From the NCBI RefSeq assembly GCF_016901015.1, contig NZ_JAFEUP010000002.1, positions 1-64,000 of the forward strand: a stretch of 64,000 bases of DNA, in the 5' to 3' direction. A program made the translations under genes and the position numbers. Below are positions 33,258 to 41,242 of the stretch, in pieces. The first letter of the stretch is position 1, and each line of letters starts with the position of its first letter. The notes beneath the pieces were generated by a model. It was not told the origin of the DNA, searched no databases, and saw only the letters and a list, made by a program, of their open reading frames with translations. Source of the stretch: Zestomonas insulae. Its GTDB lineage: Bacteria > Pseudomonadota > Gammaproteobacteria > Pseudomonadales > Pseudomonadaceae.

Positions 33258-34640
33258 ATGACTGCCCAGATCACCCCGACCCGTTCCACTCAGGATTACC
33301 AGGCGCTGGATGCGGCGCATCACATCCACGCCTTCCTCGACCAGAAGGCGCTCAACGAGAAGGGCGCCCTGGTGATCGCCAAGGGCCAGGGCCTGAACCT
33401 CTGGGACACCGACGGCAAGCGCTACCTCGACGGCATGTCCGGCCTGTGGTGCACCGCGCTGGGCTACGGCCGCGAGGACCTGAACGCCGCCGCCAGCCGG
33501 CAGCTCGCCGAGCTGGCGTATTACAACCTGTTCTTCCACACCACCCACCCGCGGGTGATCGAGCTGTCCGAGCTGCTGTTCAGCCTGCTGCCGGCGCACT
33601 ACAGCCACGCGATCTACACCAACTCCGGTTCCGAGGCCAACGAGGTGCTGATCCGCACCGTGCGCCGCTACTGGCAGATCCTCGGCCAGCCGCAGAAGAA
33701 GATCATGATTGGCCGCTGGAACGGCTACCACGGCTCGACCCTGGGCAGCACCGCGCTCGGCGGCATGGGCTTCATGCACGAAATGGGCGGCATGCTGCCG
33801 GACTTCGCGCACATCGGTGAGCCGTACTACTTCGCCGAAGGTGGCGATCTCTCCGAAGAGGAGTTCGGCCTCAAGGCGGCCCGCGAGCTGGAAACCAAGA
33901 TCCTCGAACTCGGTGCCGAGAACGTCGCCGCGTTCGTCGCCGAACCCTTCCAGGGTGCCGGCGGCATGATCTTCCCGCCGGCCAGCTACTGGGCCGAGAT
34001 TCAGCGCATCTGCCGCAAGTACGACGTGCTGCTCAGCGCCGACGAAGTGATCGGCGGCTTCGGCCGCACCGGCGAGTGGTTCGCCCACCAGCATTTCGGC
34101 TTCGAGCCGGACACCCTGACCATCGCCAAGGGCCTCACCTCCGGCTACATCCCCATGGGCGGCCTGGTGCTCAGCAAGCGCATGGCCGAGGTGCTGGTGC
34201 AGCAGGGCGGGGTGTTCGCCCACGGCCTGACCTACGGCGGCCACCCAGTGGCGGCGGCGGTGGCCATCGCCAACCTCAAGGCGCTGCGCGACGAAGGCAT
34301 CGTCAGCCGGGTGAAGAACGACACCGGCCCGTATCTGCAGAAGCTGCTGCGCGACACCTTCAGCGACCACCCGCTGGTCGGCGATGTGCAGGGCGCCGGC
34401 CTGGTCGCCGCGCTGCAGTTCGCCGAGGACAAGGCGACCCGCAAGCGCTTCGCCAACGAGGGCGATATCGCCTGGACGTGCCGCACCTATGGCTTCGACG
34501 AGGGGCTGATCATCCGCTCCACCCAGGGCCGCATGATCATGGCCCCGGCGCTGGTGGCCAGCCACGCGGAGCTCGACGAACTGGTGGACAAGACCAAGCG
34601 CGCGGTGGACCGCACCGCGCGTGATCTCGGCCTGCTCTAG
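33258..34640 (+). CDS. Class III (omega) aminotransferase
   Basis: The product is 460 aa, PLP-dependent fold type I. It has the GMSGLWCTALGYG segment near the N-terminus, NSGSEANEVLIRTVRRYW (about 119-136) for the PLP phosphate, WNGYHGSTLG, DEVIGGFGRTG with the PLP-binding Asp, and the Schiff-base lysine Lys291 in TIAKGLTSGYIPMGG. It resembles polyamine/beta-alanine:pyruvate aminotransferases (SpuC type). It should move the terminal amine of a diamine or omega-amino acid to pyruvate, handing the aldehyde to the adjacent dehydrogenase. AGGAGA lies before ATG 33258. The exact amine cannot be told. Confidence 0.9.
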   Translation: MTAQITPTRSTQDYQALDAAHHIHAFLDQKALNEKGALVIAKGQGLNLWDTDGKRYLDGMSGLWCTALGYGREDLNAAASRQLAELAYYNLFFHTTHPRVIELSELLFSLLPAHYSHAIYTNSGSEANEVLIRTVRRYWQILGQPQKKIMIGRWNGYHGSTLGSTALGGMGFMHEMGGMLPDFAHIGEPYYFAEGGDLSEEEFGLKAARELETKILELGAENVAAFVAEPFQGAGGMIFPPASYWAEIQRICRKYDVLLSADEVIGGFGRTGEWFAHQHFGFEPDTLTIAKGLTSGYIPMGGLVLSKRMAEVLVQQGGVFAHGLTYGGHPVAAAVAIANLKALRDEGIVSRVKNDTGPYLQKLLRDTFSDHPLVGDVQGAGLVAALQFAEDKATRKRFANEGDIAWTCRTYGFDEGLIIRSTQGRMIMAPALVASHAELDELVDKTKRAVDRTARDLGLL

Positions 34641-34658
34641 GGCCACGCACCCACTGAC

Positions 34659-34728
34659 TGTCGCTCCCGCGCAGGCGGGAGCCCAGGTGCCACGGACTTT
34701 CCGGATTCCCGCCTGCGCGGGAATGACG
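34659..34728. repeat. Palindromic repeat pair 5 (F-R, 14-bp spacer)
   Basis: The F arm at 34659-34686 (variant GCTCCC / GGGAGC) and the R arm at 34701-34728 (ATTCCC / GGGAAT) face each other in the opposite order to pairs 1-4. Exactly 14 bp lie between them, as in pair 6. It separates the aminotransferase and ABC importer genes. Confidence 0.88.
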
Positions 34729-34777
34729 AAGCGCTAGAAACCCAGGGCCCCGCAGAGGGCCATGTCAGCAACAACGC

Positions 34778-34826
34778 GCCGGCCCACGGGCCGGCACGCA
34801 GGAGTTCCTTTGGCCGAAATTCGGCC
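34778..34826. promoter_or_regulatory. Two palindromes upstream of the ABC importer operon
   Basis: GCCGGCCC-AC-GGGCCGGC (34778-34795) and GGCCGAA-A-TTCGGCC (34812-34826) are adjacent dyads 50-100 bp before the substrate-binding protein start. The first could be an attenuating or terminating hairpin and the second an operator; no regulator can be assigned. Confidence 0.4.
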
Positions 34827-34877
34827 CGCTGCCCCGCAATTTCAATAACTAAAGCCATCCGGCTGTGGGAGTGCTCT

Positions 34878-35867
34878 ATGAACCAGACCTTGCGCCACCG
34901 TATCGCCCGAACCTTCGCCTGCACCGCCCTGGCGGCAGGCATGGCTGCCACGGCCCAGGCCGGCAGCCTGACCATCGGCCACACCACCTGGGTCGGCTAC
35001 GGCACCCTGTACCTGGCCCGCGACCTCGGCTACTTCAAGGAACAGGGCCTCGACGTCGACTTCACCGTGATCGAGGAAGCGGCCATGTATATGGCGGCCC
35101 AGGCGTCCGGCAAGCTGTCCGGCTCGGCCTCGACCATCGACGAAGTGCTCAAGTACCGCTCCAAGGATTTCTGCTTCAAGGCGGTCGCCGCGCTGGACGA
35201 AAGCCACGGCGGCGACGGCGTGCTGGTCGGCGACGGGGTGAGCAGCCTCGACCAGTTGAAGGGCAAGGCGGTGGCGGTCAACGAAGGCTCGGTGTCGCAG
35301 TTCTGGTTGTCCTACCTGCTCAAGCAGAAGGGCATGCAGATGAGCGACCTGGAAATCCAGAACATGACCGCCGACGACGCAGCCACCGCGTTCATCGCCG
35401 GGCGCGTGCCGGCGGCGGTGACCTGGGAACCGCATTTGTCGATGGTGCGCCAGAAGGGCCAGGGCAAGGTACTGGTCGACAGCACTCAGACGCCGGGGGT
35501 GATCGTCGACGTGGTGGCGCTGTCCTGCGACGTCATCGACAAGCAGCCGGACGACGTCAAGGCGCTGGTCAGCGGCCTGTACAAGGCGGTCAAGTACACC
35601 CAGGAACACCCGCAGGAGGCCTACGCGATCATGGCCAAGGGCGTCGGCGGCTACCTGTCCGATCCCAAGGACCTCGCCGAGGCGGCCAAGGGCGTGAAGT
35701 TCTACGACCAGGCGATGAGCGAGAAGCTGCTCGGCGCACCGGGTAAACCGGGCGACATCGCCGGGCTGATCAGCTTGGCCAACGACACCTGGACCAGCCT
35801 GCAGGGCAAACCCTACAACGTGGCCTACGACGAGCTGGTCGACCCGCGCTTCGTGACGCCGCGGTGA
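34878..35867 (+). CDS. ABC importer substrate-binding protein (TauA/SsuA/NMT1-like)
   Basis: The product is 329 aa. A signal peptide of about 27 residues (basic start, then ACTALAAGMAATAQA with a cleavage site near AQA) directs it to the periplasm. The mature part is a type II binding protein of the taurine/sulfonate/nitrate family: IGHTTWVGYGTLYLARDLGYF, then the conserved SIDEV-like STIDEVLKYR and TADDAATAFIAGRVPAAVTWEPH. Members bind sulfonates, nitrate, thiamine precursors or small amines, so the ligand is open. Its link with the aminotransferase region suggests a nitrogen or sulfur compound. The permease gene follows after 236 bp containing a repeat pair. Confidence 0.88.
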   Translation: MNQTLRHRIARTFACTALAAGMAATAQAGSLTIGHTTWVGYGTLYLARDLGYFKEQGLDVDFTVIEEAAMYMAAQASGKLSGSASTIDEVLKYRSKDFCFKAVAALDESHGGDGVLVGDGVSSLDQLKGKAVAVNEGSVSQFWLSYLLKQKGMQMSDLEIQNMTADDAATAFIAGRVPAAVTWEPHLSMVRQKGQGKVLVDSTQTPGVIVDVVALSCDVIDKQPDDVKALVSGLYKAVKYTQEHPQEAYAIMAKGVGGYLSDPKDLAEAAKGVKFYDQAMSEKLLGAPGKPGDIAGLISLANDTWTSLQGKPYNVAYDELVDPRFVTPR

Positions 35868-35921
35868 GCGGCTGCGTGTTCTTCGGGCCGGCCTCCGGCT
35901 GTTGGTGAAATGCTGAGCAAC

Positions 35922-35991
35922 CGTCGTTCCCGCGCAGGCGGGAATCCAGAAGGGTCGTGGCATCTGGGCTCCCGCCTGTGCGGGAGCGACG
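35922..35991. repeat. Palindromic repeat pair 6 (F-R, 14-bp spacer)
   Basis: The F arm is at 35922-35949 and the R arm at 35964-35991 (variant GCTCCC / GGGAGC), with a 14-bp spacer as in pair 5. It lies between the binding-protein and permease genes of one importer, where such hairpins can protect the upstream message. Confidence 0.88.
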
Positions 35992-36103
35992 ACAAATGGA
36001 CTTTTCAGCGTTTCCCCGGTTCGAGGAATCACGAAATACCTGCGCCGCCGCACCCTGCGAGGTGCGCGGCGGACATTCCTGTTGTCGATGTGGAGGTGGT
36101 TTC

Positions 36104-36907
36104 ATGGCCACGCGCAAATCCTGGCTGCAACGCTGCCTGACCCCCAAGGTCGAGCTGCCCGGCCAACTCATTCTCGGCGCCAGCAGCCTGTGCTGGTTGC
36201 TGGTGCTCGGCCTGTGGGCCGGCCTGTCGTATGGCGGCGTGGTGCCGTCGATGTTCCTGCCCACCCCGGGCGACGTGCTCGCCGCCGGACTGCGTCTGGC
36301 CGGTGACGGCACCCTGGGCAAGCATGTCTGGGCGAGCATCGAGGTGGTGCTGATCGGCTTCATCGTCTCGTCGCTGGTGGCGGTGCCGCTGGGCCTGCTG
36401 ATGGGCAGCTTTCGCATCGTCCAGGCGTTCATCGAGCCGCTGGTCAACTTCATCCGCTACCTGCCGGTGACCTCCTTCGTGCCGCTGTTCATCCTGTGGA
36501 TCGGCATCGGCCTGGAGCAGCGTGTCACGGTGATCATCTTCGGCGTGTTCTTCCAGCAGCTGGTGATGATCGCCGACGTCTCCAAGGGCGTCGCCAAGGA
36601 CCTGCTCAACGCCAGCTACACGCTCGGCGCGACCCGCCGCGACGTGGTCCTACACGTGCTCGGCCCGGCCTCGCTGCCCGGCGTGCTGGATACCCTGCGG
36701 GTGACCATGGGCTGGGCCTGGACCTACCTGGTGGTCGCCGAGCTGGTCGCCGCCAGCAGCGGCCTCGGCTACATCAGCCTCAAGGCGATGCGCGGCTTCC
36801 AAGTCGACGTGATCTTCCTCGCCATCGCCATCATCGGCCTGCTCGGGCTGATCACCGACCAACTGTTCCGTCTGCTCCGACTGAGGATTGCCGCATGGGC
36901 GCACTAG
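36104..36907 (+). CDS. ABC importer permease (TauC/SsuC-like)
   Basis: The product is 267 aa with about six transmembrane helices. The EAA loop contacting the ATPase is visible in ASYTLGATRRDVVLHVLGPASLPG (about 174-197). Other family features are the STAR-like PTPGDVLAAGLRL and RYLPVTSFVPLFILWIGIG. ATG 36104 has GGAGG upstream; an upstream open frame runs back through the repeat and is not convincing. Its last 13 bases overlap the ATPase gene, so the two are translationally coupled. Confidence 0.9.
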   Translation: MATRKSWLQRCLTPKVELPGQLILGASSLCWLLVLGLWAGLSYGGVVPSMFLPTPGDVLAAGLRLAGDGTLGKHVWASIEVVLIGFIVSSLVAVPLGLLMGSFRIVQAFIEPLVNFIRYLPVTSFVPLFILWIGIGLEQRVTVIIFGVFFQQLVMIADVSKGVAKDLLNASYTLGATRRDVVLHVLGPASLPGVLDTLRVTMGWAWTYLVVAELVAASSGLGYISLKAMRGFQVDVIFLAIAIIGLLGLITDQLFRLLRLRIAAWAH

Positions 36908-37728
36908 CCATGATGAAACAGGACGGCGTCGCCGCCCAACCGCACCCCACCGCGGCGCCGCGCCTGCGGGTCGAAGAGGTCAGCCTGCGTTACCGCACCC
37001 CCGACGGCGGCGTGTTCAGCGCGCTGGACAAGGTGTCGTTCGAGGTGCCGGACCAGCAGTTCGCGGTGATCGTCGGGCCGTCCGGCTGCGGCAAGTCGAG
37101 CCTGCTGTACCTCACCGCGGGGCTCGCCGAGCCGAGCGACGGGGCGATCTTCGTCGGCGGCCAGAAGGTCGAGGGGCCGGGCGCCGACCGTGGCATGGTG
37201 TTCCAGAGCTACACGCTGTTCCCCTGGCTAACGGTGCGCGAGAACATCGAGTTCGGCCTCAAGCGCCGCGGCATGCCGGCCGCCGAGCGCAAGGACATCG
37301 TCGAGTACTACCTCAACGAGGTGGGCCTCAAAGCGTTCGCCGAGAACTACCCCAAGCAGCTCTCCGGCGGCATGATGCAGCGCGTGGCGATCGCCCGTGC
37401 GCTGGCCAACGACCCGCAGATCCTGCTGATGGACGAGCCGTTCGGCGCGCTCGACAGCCAGACCCGCCTGCAGATGCAGCAGCTGCTGTTGCGCGTCTGG
37501 GAGCACAGCAAGAAGACCGTGGTGTTCGTTACCCACGACATCGACGAGGCGATCCTGCTCGGCGACCGCGTCTACGTGATGGGCGCGCGGCCGGGGCGGA
37601 TCAAGCAGATTCTCGACGTGCCGATCGACCGCCCGCGCAACCTCGACGTGGTCATGGAGCCGGAATTCATCCGCATGAAGCGGCAGATTCTCGGCCTGCT
37701 GCACGACGACCTGCACGAGGCGCACTGA
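36895..37728 (+). CDS. ABC importer ATPase (TauB/SsuB-like)
   Basis: The product is 277 aa. It has Walker A GPSGCGKSS (about 58-66), Q-loop FQSYTLFPW, signature LSGGMMQRVAIARAL (about 156-170), Walker B LLMDEPFGALD and the switch His in FVTHDIDEA. It energises the importer made with the preceding two genes. ATG 36895 (AGGA 8 bases upstream) overlaps the permease stop; ATG 36910 is an alternative. The last residues (LGLLHDDLHEAH) are usual for the SsuB/TauB group. Confidence 0.92.
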   Translation: MGALAMMKQDGVAAQPHPTAAPRLRVEEVSLRYRTPDGGVFSALDKVSFEVPDQQFAVIVGPSGCGKSSLLYLTAGLAEPSDGAIFVGGQKVEGPGADRGMVFQSYTLFPWLTVRENIEFGLKRRGMPAAERKDIVEYYLNEVGLKAFAENYPKQLSGGMMQRVAIARALANDPQILLMDEPFGALDSQTRLQMQQLLLRVWEHSKKTVVFVTHDIDEAILLGDRVYVMGARPGRIKQILDVPIDRPRNLDVVMEPEFIRMKRQILGLLHDDLHEAH

Positions 37729-37749
37729 CGGCCGCGGCGGCGTGCGGCG

Positions 37750-39321
37750 CTAGGCGTCGTCGGCCGCCACCACGCGGTTGCGGCCGCTCTCCTTGGCGCG
37801 GTACAGCGCCGCGTCGGCGAGCTTGAGGATGACCTCCGCTGTCTGGCTGTCCGCACCGTGGCAGGCGATGCCGATGGAGATGGTCAGCGTGCCGACCGTG
37901 GGGATTTCGGTGGCGGCGATGGTCGCGCGAATCCGCTCGGCGATCACCCGCGCAATCGGCAGGCTGGTTTCCGGCAGCAGCAGGATGAATTCTTCGCCGC
38001 CGGCGCGGCAGGCCAGGTCGCCGGTACGCGAGCAGTCCTGGATGACCTTCGCCACCTGCTTCAGCGCGACATCACCGGCGTCGTGGCCGAAGGTGTCGTT
38101 GACCCGCTTGAAGTGATCGATGTCCAGCGCCAGTGCCGAGTACTGGCGCCCCGACTGTTCCAGCACGGCCAGCTCGCTGTCCATCGCGCGGCGATTGGCC
38201 AGGCCGGTGAGGGCATCGCTCTGTGCCTCATTGCGGAGGCGGCCGAGCTTCTGCTGCAGCAGCTGCACGCTGGCGATCAGGGTTTGGCGGATTGCCGCGG
38301 CCTCGGTGTACCAGGCGTTGATCAGCCCGAGCCGCGCGGTGGTGTCTGGATTGGCCAGGTGCGTGGCTGCGTTGGCCAGCTGCCGCAACGGGCGGGTGAT
38401 CAGCAGCGCACCGATCCACAGCAGCAGCAGGCCGACGAGGCTCGCCGGCAGCAGGCCGATGACCATGTTGCGCATCAATTGCCCCAGGGTTGCCAGCGCC
38501 TGGTCGCGCGGCTGCTGGGCGACCACCGCCCAGTGCGCGTCGGCGACCGGCGCATAGCCGGCCAGCATCGGCTCGCCGTGGGAATTTTCCACGGCCATGG
38601 CACCGCTTTCGCCACGCAAGGCCGCATCGACGGCGACACTCGAGCTCAGCACTTCGCCAATGCGCGTCGGATCAGGGTGATGCAGTAGGCGGCGGTATTC
38701 ATCGGCGACGAAGGCGTAGGTGCCGTCGCGATGGAAGTGGTTGGTGATCACCGTATGCAGCGCGCTTTTCTTGCGCAGGAACACCGAACCGCCGATGACC
38801 CCGAGAAAGTGCCCCGCGTCGTCGATCACCGGCTGGGAAATGAACACCACCATGTTGCCGGCCGTGGTGGTGTAGGCATGGCTGATCATCGGCCGGCGTT
38901 CCTGCAGGGCCTTCTGCACCTCCTCGGAATGCAGGGTGCTGCCGAGCAGCTTCAAGTGGTCGGGATAGGCCTGCAGCACCTTGCCGTTGGGGTCGGTGAT
39001 GGCCACCGCATTGAAGTCGGCGTCCTGCGCCTGCAGGCGCATGGCCTCGGCATGCAGCAGCGCGGGGTTGTCGAAGTCGCGGGCAATGATCTGCTCGCTG
39101 TAGGCCAAGCGTTGCTGCGCCGCACGCAGGAACTCGCCAATGCTTGAGGCGACCTTGGCCGCGTAGGCGCGATTGGCTTCGAGGGTCGAGTGGATCAGCG
39201 CGTCGCGCTGCACCGTGTAGGCCACCACCAGGCTGTTGCACAGGGTGGCCAGCGCGGCTAGCAGGGCAAACGCCAGAATCAGGCCGCGCAGGCCGATCGG
39301 GAGGGTTCGGGGGAGCTTCAT
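37750..39321 (-). CDS. Diguanylate cyclase with dCache sensor and HAMP domain
   Basis: The product is about 523 aa. The N-terminal membrane helix (about 12-33) is followed by a periplasmic double-Cache domain (about 40-275), with TDPNGKVLQAYPDH and PVIDDAGHFLGVIGGSV segments. A second membrane helix (about 285-310) and a HAMP segment come next, then a GGDEF domain with DIDHFKRVNDTFGHDAGD and the active GGEEF. RTGD, five residues before GGEEF, is a kept inhibitory site. It should make c-di-GMP in response to a small extracellular ligand. ATG 39321 was chosen; GTG 39330 would add three residues. It converges on the ABC importer operon. Confidence 0.88.
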   Translation of the reverse strand: MKLPRTLPIGLRGLILAFALLAALATLCNSLVVAYTVQRDALIHSTLEANRAYAAKVASSIGEFLRAAQQRLAYSEQIIARDFDNPALLHAEAMRLQAQDADFNAVAITDPNGKVLQAYPDHLKLLGSTLHSEEVQKALQERRPMISHAYTTTAGNMVVFISQPVIDDAGHFLGVIGGSVFLRKKSALHTVITNHFHRDGTYAFVADEYRRLLHHPDPTRIGEVLSSSVAVDAALRGESGAMAVENSHGEPMLAGYAPVADAHWAVVAQQPRDQALATLGQLMRNMVIGLLPASLVGLLLLWIGALLITRPLRQLANAATHLANPDTTARLGLINAWYTEAAAIRQTLIASVQLLQQKLGRLRNEAQSDALTGLANRRAMDSELAVLEQSGRQYSALALDIDHFKRVNDTFGHDAGDVALKQVAKVIQDCSRTGDLACRAGGEEFILLLPETSLPIARVIAERIRATIAATEIPTVGTLTISIGIACHGADSQTAEVILKLADAALYRAKESGRNRVVAADDA

Positions 39322-39384
39322 GGGCCGCACTGCCGGATCGGAGTCTGCTCAAGGATAGTGAAGATTCGCATCGCCAACGGCACG

Positions 39385-39408
39385 GGTACATGACTCCGAT
39401 CATGTACC
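39385..39408. promoter_or_regulatory. Perfect dyad between divergent cyclase and channel genes
   Basis: GGTACATGA (39385-39393) and TCATGTACC (39400-39408) form a perfect 9-bp inverted repeat with a 6-bp centre. It lies 64 bp from the cyclase start and about 150 bp from the channel start. The size and position fit a dimeric repressor or activator site. No cognate regulator is apparent. Confidence 0.5.
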
Positions 39409-39560
39409 GAGCACTCGTGCAGTCAGCCGCGAGCCGCCAGTGCAGGTTGCGCCGCCGTCCAGCCGACGAGGTCCGAGGCGCTGAACTACGCTGCGATACG
39501 GGGGTAGGGCGTGGTGAACAGCGCGCCGCCGTCTGAAACCGTTAGGGCAAGGAGTCGGGG

Positions 39561-41213
39561 ATGCGCAGCAGGGCGCTGGTGTGGATGGTCGCAGGGTTTG
39601 CGTTGCTGGGCTCGGCCTGGTTGTGGGCCGCGGATTCGGTGGCAAACGGGGACGCGGCGGAGCAGGGCGTGGCGATCGCCGAACTGAAGGTCGCCAACCG
39701 CAGCATCATGGTGTTTCGCGCCACGCTGGCCGGCGAGACTCCGGAGCTGCGCGCCAGGCGCGCAAAGGCGGTGATCAGTGAGGCGCTGGACGGCACCGAA
39801 GAGCTCGAAGTCCACGCCCAGCCGATCCAGGACAGTTACATGGTGCTGCTCGGCTCGCACCGGGCGTTCTTCGTCTCGCCCAAGGACGTCGATGGCGTCG
39901 AGTACGCCACCCTGCAGCAGGCCGCCGACGGCGCCGCCGGCAAGCTGCGCCAGGTGGTCGCGGAGACCCAGGAGGCGCGCAGCCTGCGCTTTATCCTCGT
40001 GGCCGCGGCGGCGGTCGCGGCGGCCACCGCGCTGTACGCCGCGCTGCTGTGGGGCGTGTTCTACCTGCGGCGCAAGGTGCTCGAGCGCTTGCCGCTGGTC
40101 ATGCAGCGTCACGCGCGGGCGCTGAAGGTCGGGCAGACCGAAGTATTCGACGCACGCAACCTCTACCCGCTGATCAACCGCCTGCTGTGGCTGCTGCACT
40201 GGGTGGTGGTGCTGCTGCTCAGCTACGAGTGGCTGAGCTTCGTGCTGTCGCGCTTTCCCTACACCCGGCCGTGGGGCGAGAGCCTCAACAGCTACCTGGT
40301 GGATGTCGCCGGCTACCTGGTCGCCGGCATCGTCGGGGCGATCCCCGGCCTCGGCGTGGCCGTGGCGATCTTCTTCATCGCACGCGGGGTCAGCAGTTTC
40401 AGTCGGCGCATCCTCAAGCGCATGGCGATGCCGGGCACGCTCAGCTGGCTCAACCACGAGACGCTGCAGCCGACCACGCGGCTCACCTCGCTGGCGATCT
40501 GGCTGTTCGCCCTGGCGATGGCCTACCCCTACCTGCCGGGGGCCGGCACCGATGCGTTCAAGGGCCTGTCGGTACTGATCGGCCTGATGATCTCGCTGGG
40601 TGCCTCCAGCGTGGTCGGCCAGGCCGCCGCCGGGCTGATCCTCACCTACACGCACACCCTGCGCCCCGGCGAATTCGTGCGCATCGGCGAGTACGAGGGC
40701 ACGGTCACTGAGCTGGGCATGTTCACCACGCGGATTCGCACCGGTCTGGGCGAGATGCTGACCATCCCCAACTCGATGATCACCGGCACGGTGACCAAGA
40801 ACTACTCGCGCACCGTGAAGGGGCCGGGCTATGTGGTCGACACCACCGTGACCATTGGTTACGACACGCCCTGGCGGCAGGTTGAGGCGATGCTGCTGGA
40901 GGCCGCCCGGCGCACCCCGGGGGTGCTCGTCGATCCGGCCCCGCAGGTGTTCCAGACCGCGTTGTCGGACTACTACCCGGAATACCGCCTGGTTGCCCAG
41001 GCGATCCCCAGCCAGCCGCGCCCACGCGCGGTGCTGCTGTCGATGCTGCACGCCAACATCCAGGACGTGTTCAACGAGTACGGCGTGCAGATCATGTCGC
41101 CACACTATGTGTTCGACCCGCAGCACGAAAAGTCGGTGCCCAAGGAGCAGTGGTACGCGGCACCGGCGGTGCAACCTGCAGAAGTCGGCGAACAGCGCCG
41201 CGATGACTCATGA
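39561..41213 (+). CDS. MscS family mechanosensitive channel
   Basis: The product is 550 aa. It starts with a signal-like hydrophobic segment (ALVWMVAGFALLGSAWLWA) and a periplasmic region. About five to six membrane helices follow, with the MscS pore and beta domain at about 340-420, ASSVVGQAAAGLILTYTHTL being the TM3-like pore helix and PGEFVRIGEYEGTVTELGMF the beta domain. It would release solutes on hypo-osmotic shock; the larger N-terminus is as in YnaI/YbiO-type homologues. AAGGAG lies upstream of ATG 39561. The next gene starts 29 bp after its stop, so the two may be co-transcribed. Confidence 0.88.
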   Translation: MRSRALVWMVAGFALLGSAWLWAADSVANGDAAEQGVAIAELKVANRSIMVFRATLAGETPELRARRAKAVISEALDGTEELEVHAQPIQDSYMVLLGSHRAFFVSPKDVDGVEYATLQQAADGAAGKLRQVVAETQEARSLRFILVAAAAVAAATALYAALLWGVFYLRRKVLERLPLVMQRHARALKVGQTEVFDARNLYPLINRLLWLLHWVVVLLLSYEWLSFVLSRFPYTRPWGESLNSYLVDVAGYLVAGIVGAIPGLGVAVAIFFIARGVSSFSRRILKRMAMPGTLSWLNHETLQPTTRLTSLAIWLFALAMAYPYLPGAGTDAFKGLSVLIGLMISLGASSVVGQAAAGLILTYTHTLRPGEFVRIGEYEGTVTELGMFTTRIRTGLGEMLTIPNSMITGTVTKNYSRTVKGPGYVVDTTVTIGYDTPWRQVEAMLLEAARRTPGVLVDPAPQVFQTALSDYYPEYRLVAQAIPSQPRPRAVLLSMLHANIQDVFNEYGVQIMSPHYVFDPQHEKSVPKEQWYAAPAVQPAEVGEQRRDDS

Positions 41214-41242
41214 ACAGTGCGCCGGCCCAGGGAGTCAGATAA

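Noticed and set aside
34641..34877. A guanidine or other riboswitch before the ABC importer
   Set aside because: Only repeat arms and simple dyads are present; no conserved ykkC-type or other aptamer elements were recognised.
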